Shown here piece by piece: positions 56,806 to 64,000 of a DNA stretch of 64,000 nt. This DNA comes from Meghimatium bilineatum (taxonomy: Eukaryota; Mollusca; Gastropoda; Stylommatophora; Philomycidae), in assembly GCA_034231615.1 (NCBI GenBank), contig CM067314.1, positions 8,061,501 through 8,125,500 of the forward strand. The letters are read 5' to 3'. The notes under the pieces were generated by a model, which did no database searches, was not told the origin of the DNA, and saw nothing but the letters and a program-made list of their open reading frames with translations. Position 1 is the first letter of the stretch; every line of letters starts with the position of its first letter. Both the position numbers and the translations under genes were made by a program.

Positions 56806-57122
56806 TACCAAGACATTGTTAAATGTCTTACCACGACTTACCAATTCATTGTCAAATGTCTTAGCACGACTTACCAATACATTGTCAAATGTCTTACCAC
56901 GACTTACCAATTCATTGTCAAATGTCTTAGCACGACTTACCAATACATTGTCAAATGTCTTACCACGACTTACCAATACATTGTCAAATGTCTTACCACG
57001 ACTTACCAATACATTGTCAAATGTCTTACCACGACTTACCACGACATTGTCAAATGTCTTACCACGACTTACCAAGACATTGTCAACTGTCTTAACCAAG
57101 ACGTTGTTAAATGTCTTACCAA
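56806..57122. repeat. 33 bp minisatellite, about 9.5 units
   Basis: Units contain CACGACTTACCAATACATTG and TCAAATGTCTTAC. A unit of 11 codons keeps frames open on both strands (LTNTLSNVLPR and SRGKTFDNVLV repeats). I treat these frames as artefacts. Confidence 0.95.
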
Positions 57123-57124
57123 GA

Positions 57125-57835
57125 GGCGCACAATGCACATAATTTGAACATTTGTCCAGATAGGATCACGAATTATTTCCTAAAATTCGGATTTGGATAC
57201 GCTTCAATTAACGTGAACCATTATTTCCATATAAATTATTATATCTATATAGTTTCTGCTATTTCTGTTTTGTAATTGATTCCATAAATCGGAATATTTC
57301 GTATCTATTTCATAGTGACACCACAACATTTCATTCAAACAATCTTTTACTTAGAGAATTACACAACATACATAAGAAAACAATTTTACTTCATTTTGGT
57401 ATTGGAAGTTTGTGCCATGGTGATTATTCAATAAATCTGTGACGCGGTGATCCGTGTTCATTTTGTACTTATATGGGGTTATTTTTTTAATTATTCATTA
57501 TTCAATTACTTTGTATTGTATTAAGGTCATTAGTACCGGGATAATGTGGTTTTTAGGCATATTAATATTTCTATTTTTATTTTAAACAGCATTAAAAAAA
57601 ACAACTGTCAATACTGCATTTTCCCCCCTTAAAAAGTTGCAGGGGGGGGGGGAATTAAATAACTGCATTGAATTTAATTCAATATTGTTATGAATAAATT
57701 TAACGCGTTATATCTTGGCGGCAGTAAAACATTACGGGATAGTGTGTTCTTTTAGGCCTAATAATTCTGTATTGTTCTTTTTTTGTGTTCTATTTTCGCC
57801 CGTGTAACGCCGGGTATTTTTTTCCAGTAATATAT
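57125..57835. other. Unassigned AT-rich stretch
   Basis: A G run at about 57642-57651. No gene seen. Confidence 0.5.
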
Positions 57836-58610
57836 TTATCACGTGACAAATTCTGTCTAGAAGACTGTCTTAGTTGTGGATACTCTGAACGCTTCTCTGT
57901 CCTGGGCAAGCAGACCCTGCATTAACCAGAGACATGTGCATACATTCTGCGATGTCCCTGGTCCATCGTTTTTTTGTTGTTGTTGTTGTTGACCTCTTCT
58001 TCTCTCGTAAGGAACTCTGATCTCCAGAACCAGCTATTCGATAACACCATGTCTCTTTAAGTGTCTAAAATACTGTAAAAGTAAAGTAAAGTAACCCATA
58101 GCATTTATTAATGCCGTAGGGGTGTGAGATGTTAGCGATCTCACATTTCACAGGCTCTGCAAATGAGGGCGGTAGCCATCTCCTCTCCATCGCAGTCTTT
58201 ACTTCCCGGATTAATCCGGTACCCATTTAAGGCTGGGTCGACCTGGGAGCCGTTGAGATCTGAAAAACATTTCCGTCTCAACTGGGGAATGAACCCAGGA
58301 CCACTCATATGCGAAGCCAGTGCGCTAACCACTGCGCTAACGCGGCTCCCCAAAATACTTCTAGCTTCCTTCTTATGATGGTATTTAGAAGCCACCCTTC
58401 ATTTAATTTAAGTAATTTCAAAATGTTAATGTTCTTGTTTTTCTCTGTCCATGATATTCGAAGGATCTTTCTCTAACTCTTTCTCATATGAAGGTATTTA
58501 GAAGCCACCCTTCATTTAATTTAAGTAATTTCAAAATGTTAATGTTTTTGTTTTTCTATGTCCATGATATTCGAAGGATCTTCCTCTAACTTCCTTTCAA
58601 AATAATTTAT
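57836..58610 (-). mobile_element. LINE family L-e with SINE G insertion and internal duplication
   Basis: Same sequence as 22028-22294 and extending further 5': CTTCTTATGATGGTATTTAG, AGCCACCCTTCATTTAATTT and CCATGATATTCGAAGGATCT. The last part (about 104 bp) is duplicated in tandem (about 58380-58485 and 58490-58595). SINE G interrupts it at 58075-58351. Heavily decayed coding potential. Confidence 0.8.
58075..58351 (-). mobile_element. SINE G, full-length, tRNA-derived
   Basis: A 277 bp element between AAAATACT repeats (58067-58074, 58352-58359). On the minus strand it starts GGGGAGCCGCGTTAGCGCAG, with A box TTAGCGCAGTGG and a B box-like GGGTTCATTCCC. The body holds TCGACCCAGCCTTAAATGGG, which resembles the TCGACTCAGCTGTAAATGAG block of SINE E, and GAAATGTGAGATCGCTAAC. 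The tail is a TTTACTTTAC-type repeat. Confidence 0.92.
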
Positions 58611-58614
58611 TATT

Positions 58615-59045
58615 TTTGATAGTGTTATGTCTAAAGTCAAAGTTTCGCCTCCATATGTTGCCATAATAATAATAATAGAATTAATAATAAATATCTACAT
58701 TTTCAATGATAGCCATTCTACAACAATCTTCGCCAATATAACACAAGTATTTACAGAAAACCCTTAGACATGAATAGAACTTCAATTGTTGTTTATCTAT
58801 AAGCTTGACCCGTTTCGTGTCGTCATAAATCCTGTGACATGACTTTATCTATCTAGAAAGCCGTGGTTGAAGTATGGATTTCCGTGTTTGTTTACCCCTG
58901 GGGAATACGAAGACGCTATAGCGACTTTTATACCAGGTCAAGAATCGATGTGTGGATTCCACAATCATTTGTGACGTTCTTTTAATACACGCTCATATTA
59001 CGGGAGACATCATTAATGTGTAAATAATTTAAGTGTGATGTATAA
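58615..59045. other. Unassigned stretch
   Basis: A short (AAT)n run near 58665. Nothing else recognised. Confidence 0.5.
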
Positions 59046-59049
59046 ATGT

Positions 59050-59250
59050 GGATTTACGTGGTGCACTGATTAAGTAATTTGCCTTGTGCTCAAGAGATTG
59101 AAGGTTCAATTCCAAATCGTGATGTCGTGTTTACTTGCCGGTACAATTTGTTCGAAGTCATTTATGGATTATGCCTTAAAGCTACGGAATCACGTGCTAT
59201 GAGTGGTACTCTTGACATGCAGAAATTGCACTGTATATAGGGATACGATG
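59050..59250 (+). mobile_element. Family D tRNA-derived SINE, decayed copy 2
   Basis: ACGTGGTGCACTGATTAAG (decayed A box), AGGTTCAATTCC (good B box), then AAAGCTACGGAATCACGTGC and TATGAGTGGTACTCTTG, matching D1 at 11698-11955. Confidence 0.7.
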
Positions 59251-59489
59251 AAACACTAATACATTTCATTCGACTTTTGAGCGCTTTTGAATATCACCAC
59301 CACCGGGCGCGCACATTTCATGTATTAATTTCCGCGCACCTTGATGTTTAATAAATAATGTAACTTAATTTCTGCCTGTTTTTTATTATAAAATAATGTA
59401 AGTACTAACTTATGAGCTACCTGTTTACATGTAAATCATATAAATTTCAATGTATGCACCCTTCATGACTAGTAACGAATGTAAGTGTA

Positions 59490-60605
59490 GAAGTCAGCAC
59501 CTAATGCTGACTAGCACACAATTCAAGTGTTTATTTCAGCACCCAATGCTGACTAGCACACAATTCAAGTGTTTATTTCAACACCCAATGCTGACTAGCA
59601 CACAATTCAAGTGTTTATTTCAACACCCAATGCTGACTAGCACACAATTCAAGTGTTTATTTCAGCACCCAATGCTGACTAGCACACAATTCAAGTGTTT
59701 ATTTCAGCACCCAATGCTTACTAGAACATAAATGTTTATTTCAGCACCAAATTCTGACTGGCAAATAAGTGTTTATTTCAGCACCCAGTGCTAACTAACA
59801 CATAAGTGTTTATTTCAGCACCCAATGCTGACTAGTACACAATTCAAGTGTTTATTTCAGCACCCAATGCTAACTAACACATGAGTATTTATTTCAGCAC
59901 CTAGTTCTAACTAAAACATAATTGTTTATTTCAGCACCCAACGCTGACTGGCAAATAAGTGTTTATTTCAGCACCCAGTGCTAACTAACACATAAGTGTT
60001 TATTTCAGCACCCAATGCTGACTAGCACATAAATGTTTATTTCAGCACCAAATTCTGACTGGCAAATAAGTGTTTATTTCAGCACCCAGTGCTAACTAAC
60101 ACATAAGTGTTTATTTCAACGTTCCTTGTTGACGAACAAGTGATGTAAAACTTAATTTCTCGTCCATTATTGACTAGTAAAAATATAAGTATTACATTTA
60201 TGCGCCCTTGTTGATTATTAAATAATTAAAATATAAATATATGTTTGAATTTATACCCCCATGTTGAATAATAAAGAAATTGAGTGTTGATTTCAGCGCT
60301 CCTTCTCGACGAACAAATAATACAAATGTAGATTTTACACCCCTTGTTAACGTGTAAATAATATATTCACTTTCATCGCCCCTTATTGACGTGTAAATAA
60401 TATTAATGTACATTTCAGCGCCCGACGTTGATGCGTAAATATTATAAATATAGATTTCAGCTACCTTTTTTGATGAGAAAATGATATAAATATAGACTTT
60501 ATCGTCCTGTTTGATGTAAAAATAATATAAAAGTATATTTAAGCACCCCTTTGTTGATTAGTAAATAATATAATTATATATTTCAGCACCACTTATCGAT
60601 AAGTA
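59490..60605. repeat. 42 bp minisatellite decaying to the right
   Basis: 59490-60125 holds about 16 units with TTTCAGCACCCAATGCTGAC and TAGCACACAATTCAAGTG; a shorter unit lacks the ACAATTCA part. Beyond 60125 diverged units (CCCCTTGTTGA, TAAATAATAT, ATTTCAGC) can be followed to about 60605, giving a clear gradient of age. Confidence 0.9.
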
Positions 60606-60609
60606 AACT

Positions 60610-61065
60610 ATAAAATACGTTCAAGAATGTAAAAAGACAGATTAAACATGAACGCTCGCGGGAATACAATTACGACTCATAAATCATTCGACAAATTTCA
60701 ATGAAAATGTACATATGAAACAGGTGTGATAAAAACACCTGTATACTTTTTATGTGAGCTCTATAATAACTATATATGGGTAGATGTTATAAAAGCTCAT
60801 GTGTATATAAGCTATATAGCAGCGTAAGAAATGAATATATTATATACAAGAATATGTTTATCTTTAGTTAGAAGCACCGGGTGATAGGATACACCATATG
60901 GATATTCTCACGTAAACCTTGAAAATATAATCCATGTATCGTTTCAAATTGAATTTCTATAACAATTATTTCAGCATTTAGCGTTATAGCCAAGTTGGCA
61001 ACACAATACTGAGGCGGTAACTAAAATTAAATGTAGAAATTTAGAAATGAATCTTCTTGCAATTC
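60610..61065. other. Unassigned stretch
   Basis: AT-rich with short TATATA words. No gene seen. Confidence 0.5.
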
Positions 61066-61075
61066 ATGTAGTTTT

Positions 61076-61359
61076 CGCCCGTGTGCTGCCGGGCCCGAAA
61101 GAGGAGCAAAGAATAGCAATACTGTTTAACTTCCACGCATGTCGTAAAAGGCGACTAAGGAGGTTATGGGATGGAGTTGGTTGTCCCATCCCATATAGGG
61201 TAAGTGACCCAAAGACATGATGAAGTCGGATGTGTCAGGCCGAAAGGCGCAGATATCGCAACAATGGTGTAAACCATGACACAACGCATTCCGTTCTCCG
61301 GACTATATCCTGCTAATCTGCAGGAGTTTGAGAACGAACGCAGAAGAAGAAGAAGAAGA
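61076..61359 (+). mobile_element. Family B retroposon with perfect 10 bp target duplication
   Basis: A 284 bp element between ATGTAGTTTT repeats (61066-61075, 61360-61369). It starts CGCCCGTGTGCTGCCGGGCC, a GCCCG/CGGGC hairpin. The head contains GGGATGGAGTTGG with CCATCCC. The module starts near GATGAAGTCGGATGTGTCAG and ends (GAA)n. It is the cleanest B copy. Confidence 0.93.
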
Positions 61360-61374
61360 ATGTAGTTTTAGTGA

Positions 61375-62055
61375 AACTGTATGATTATTTGTGTAAAAAT
61401 ATTGAACACGGAATTTTTTTCATAGCATATCAAACTCAGAGAGCAGACCAGATCACGTTATAAATGTAACTATACGACTTGACACACAGAAGAAGCAGCT
61501 ATAATAATGTCACACAAAGCAGAAAGACCGCTTATAAGCTGGTAATCAATCAAGGAACAAAAAATTACAGCACGCTTTCAAACAAAACACTTCAAACTCA
61601 ATATTATACAATGTTATGCGCCAATAAATGAAGGACAACAATAAATGATACAATTAAAGACAAACATGGACAATTATTAACATCCGAAGAAGACAAAAAA
61701 CACGGATGGGGGCTGAATTCTTAAGTAGTGAATTAATTTGTTTGGTATTTATTTAGTTAATTGTTAAATAATTAATTTTGTGTGTGTTAATTGTTTAGTT
61801 ATTTAATTTACTATTAGGTCAGCTATTTCTTTAATTAATTCATTTTTTTTTAAAATTATTAGTTAGTTGTTTAGTTACTTTATGTTATTAATTTATTTAG
61901 AAAGTGATTAATTAATAATTTGGTTCTTTAATGTGTTATTTATCTAGTTCACTAACTAGTTGGTTGTTTAGTTGATTAGTGATGTGATTAATGGCTTAGT
62001 TGTGAATATATAATTAGTTAGTTGTGATATATTAGTTACCTCGAAGTTTAGGTAG
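61375..62055. repeat. Unassigned, then C-poor T-rich repeat DNA
   Basis: 61375-61720 shows nothing recognisable. 61720-62055 is TTAGTTGTTTAGTTA-like, C-poor DNA of the same character as the first kilobase. Confidence 0.6.
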
Positions 62056-62650
62056 ATCATCATCATCATCAGGTGCCATGCCGGGTGGCGTAGGCGGTCA
62101 TGGCTCTCCACAGCTCTCTATCCACAGTATTATGTATCAAAGTCGTTGTTGTTTCTTTGCCGTGCCAGGTTGTCAAACTGTCTAATATTTTCTCACGTTG
62201 TCGCCCTCTGTCTCTGGTGCCTTCAATCTTGCCTGTTGTGATTATGTTTTCTAAACCTGCCTGTCTCATGAAGTGGCCAAAAAAAGAAGATTGCCTTTTT
62301 CTTATATTCTTGATTAAGGTCCGTTTCGCATTTAACTCTTTTAACACCTCTAAATTAGTTTTTCTGGCAGTCCATGGTATTCTCAGCATTCTTCTGTAGA
62401 ACCACATCTCTGTTGCCTCCAATCTCCCACTTTCCAGTTTGTTTATTGTCCAAGACTCGCACCCATATGTTAGTATAGGGGTTATATAGCACTGCAGAAC
62501 TCTCTTTCTCACCTCTAATGACAAGGTAATATTACACAGTATATTTTTCATTTTTCTGAATGTTGTTTTTGCCTGTCCTATTCTGCATCTTATTTCTGTT
62601 GAACTTCTTCCATCTGCTGTAATAATTGTACCTAGATATTTAGGTAGATA
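62056..62650 (-). mobile_element. LINE family L-b, distal RT ORF
   Basis: The minus strand has an intact 160-codon frame: RVLQCYITPILTYGCESWTI, ATEMWFYRRMLRIPWTARKT, KRQSSFFGHFMRQAGLENII and ELWRAMTAYATRHGT. Upstream in another frame comes GTIITADGRSSTEIRCRIGQ. It ends in (GAT)n at 62056-62072. Palm motif absent (truncated). The intact frame suggests moderate age. Confidence 0.9.
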
Positions 62651-62654
62651 ACTA

Positions 62655-62990
62655 TTTCATTAGGTTAGGTAGTACATTATTTTATTTGGATAGATAGATA
62701 TTTAGTTTATCAGGCTAGGTAGTTCATTATTTTATGTGGTTGCGTAGATCATTAATTTATTAGGTTGTGTAGATTACTATTTTATTAGTTTATGTAGATC
62801 TTTATTTTATTTGATAAAAAAGATTTTTAGTTTATTAGGGAGTTATGTGCCTCTAACGTTTGTCGAGTATACAGTCAGTCCCTACGGTCCACGATAATAA
62901 TCCAGTACACGATTAGCAATGACATGCCTCTCCAATCTACTCCATTTTACTCACTAAGCTTCTGGGTATTAGTGCAACAACAAATAGAAA
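62655..62990. repeat. Degenerate TTAGGTTAGGTAGNTNATTATTTTA-like DNA
   Basis: Loose repeats of ATTATTTTATTAGGTTG and GGTAGAT words up to about 62845. The remainder is unassigned. Confidence 0.6.
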
Positions 62991-62999
62991 TCATTCCTC

Positions 63000-63608
<609 letters not shown>

Positions 63609-63709
63609 TTTACTTGTATAAAAGAGTGTATACAATAGAGTAATATACTCAAAAGAATATATAACGTACATATATAACATACATATAATATATAACATAC
63701 AAACATATT

Positions 63710-63805
63710 CAAGAACTGCACAGAATAGCTTTGAACAGACAGAATTGGAGAGATCTGATCTCTGCCCTATGCGCTAACTTCAGCGCAAAAGGAAAATGAA
63801 TGAAT
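63710..63805 (+). mobile_element. LINE family L-f, last 90 bp
   Basis: The plus strand reads QELHRIALNRQNWRDLISAL, then CANFSAKGK and a stop, followed by ATGAATGAATA. This is an intact C-terminus of the L-f ORF, inverted relative to 22295-22680. Confidence 0.85.
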
Positions 63806-63841
63806 ACAAACATATATAACATACAAAGTTATAATATATAA

Positions 63842-64000
63842 CATAAGTAAAGTAACACATAGCATTTATTAATTCCGTAGGGGTGTGAGATGTTAGCGAT
63901 CTCACATTTCAGAGGTCTGCAAATGAGGGCGGTAACCATCTCCTCTCCCTCGCATTCTTTATTTCCCCTGATTAATCCGGTATCCATTTATGGATGGGTC
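63842..64000 (-). mobile_element. SINE G, runs off the window
   Basis: Same as the 3' half of the 58075-58351 element (AAGTAAAGTAACACATAGC, GTGTGAGATGTTAGCGATCT, GAGGGCGGTAACCATCTC). Its tRNA-like head would lie beyond position 64000. Confidence 0.9.

Noticed and set aside
56530-57138. A 202-codon minus-strand frame with RGKTFDNVLVS repeats
   Set aside because: The repeat part is the 33 bp array (11 codons), open on both strands. The flanking part shows no domain.

Overview
This window is repeat-dense nuclear DNA of an animal, almost certainly an invertebrate. I find no host protein-coding gene, rRNA or canonical tRNA gene. The sequence is AT-rich and built from three layers: about 40 tandem arrays (microsatellites and 14-57 bp minisatellites, some over 1 kb), decayed retrotransposons, and short non-autonomous elements. 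The LINEs are of the APE-endonuclease kind often annotated as craniofacial-development-protein-2-like or endonuclease-reverse transcriptase. They occur with tRNA-headed SINEs, a Penelope-like GIY-YIG element, a Tc1 fossil and hAT MITEs. This mix would suit a mollusc or another lophotrochozoan, but the phylum is inference. A pentamer (TTAGG)n block at the right end is arthropod-telomere-like but is better explained as a local microsatellite.

Layout: 1-2.2 kb T-rich DNA, a SINE-like element and minisatellites. 2.6-4.3 kb LINE ends and a polypyrimidine tract. 4.7-8.6 kb a 3.9 kb CA-rich minisatellite. 9.3-12.9 kb retroposon A, LINE and Penelope-like remains, a tRNA-like SINE and a zinc-finger LINE. 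13.3-14.7 kb a 20/40 bp array. 15-20.8 kb two long LINE copies, one carrying two minisatellites that grew out of its own coding sequence plus two retroposon insertions. 21-32.9 kb LINE pieces alternating with arrays. 33.2-37 kb LINE, Tc1 and SINE copies. 37-42.3 kb mostly anonymous DNA with a hAT MITE and SINEs. 42.4-45.7 kb arrays, one split by a 1.23 kb insertion. 46-47.8 kb two LINE copies. 48.9-53.2 kb large arrays, one holding a hAT MITE with a perfect 8 bp target duplication. 53.4-62.6 kb LINE, SINE and foldback copies and further arrays. 63.0-63.6 kb a nested microsatellite block, then a LINE end and a SINE that runs off the window.

The most interesting signal is a group of retroposons that I call A, B and C. 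They share one 3' module of about 130-160 bp but carry different 5' parts: none in A and short C, about 150 bp in B, about 1.1 kb in long C. Several copies have clear 9-13 bp target duplications and recurrent 5' ends, so they look like real transposition units rather than randomly truncated tails. The second signal is that tandem repeats were born inside LINE reading frames: a 57 bp endonuclease segment, a 43 bp reverse-transcriptase segment and a (CT)n run in a third copy.

Family labels (A-I, L-a to L-f) are mine. LINE families are grouped by their shared 3' ends: L-a has a GACAATA-type tail, L-b a GAT-type tail, L-c ends in NVVPLRP, L-d has a C-terminal C2H2 finger, L-e shares a CCAGAACGTTGTCTTC block (minus strand), L-f has an AATG-type tail. 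Predicted long open frames in the minisatellites are by-products of repeat units that are multiples of three, not genes.
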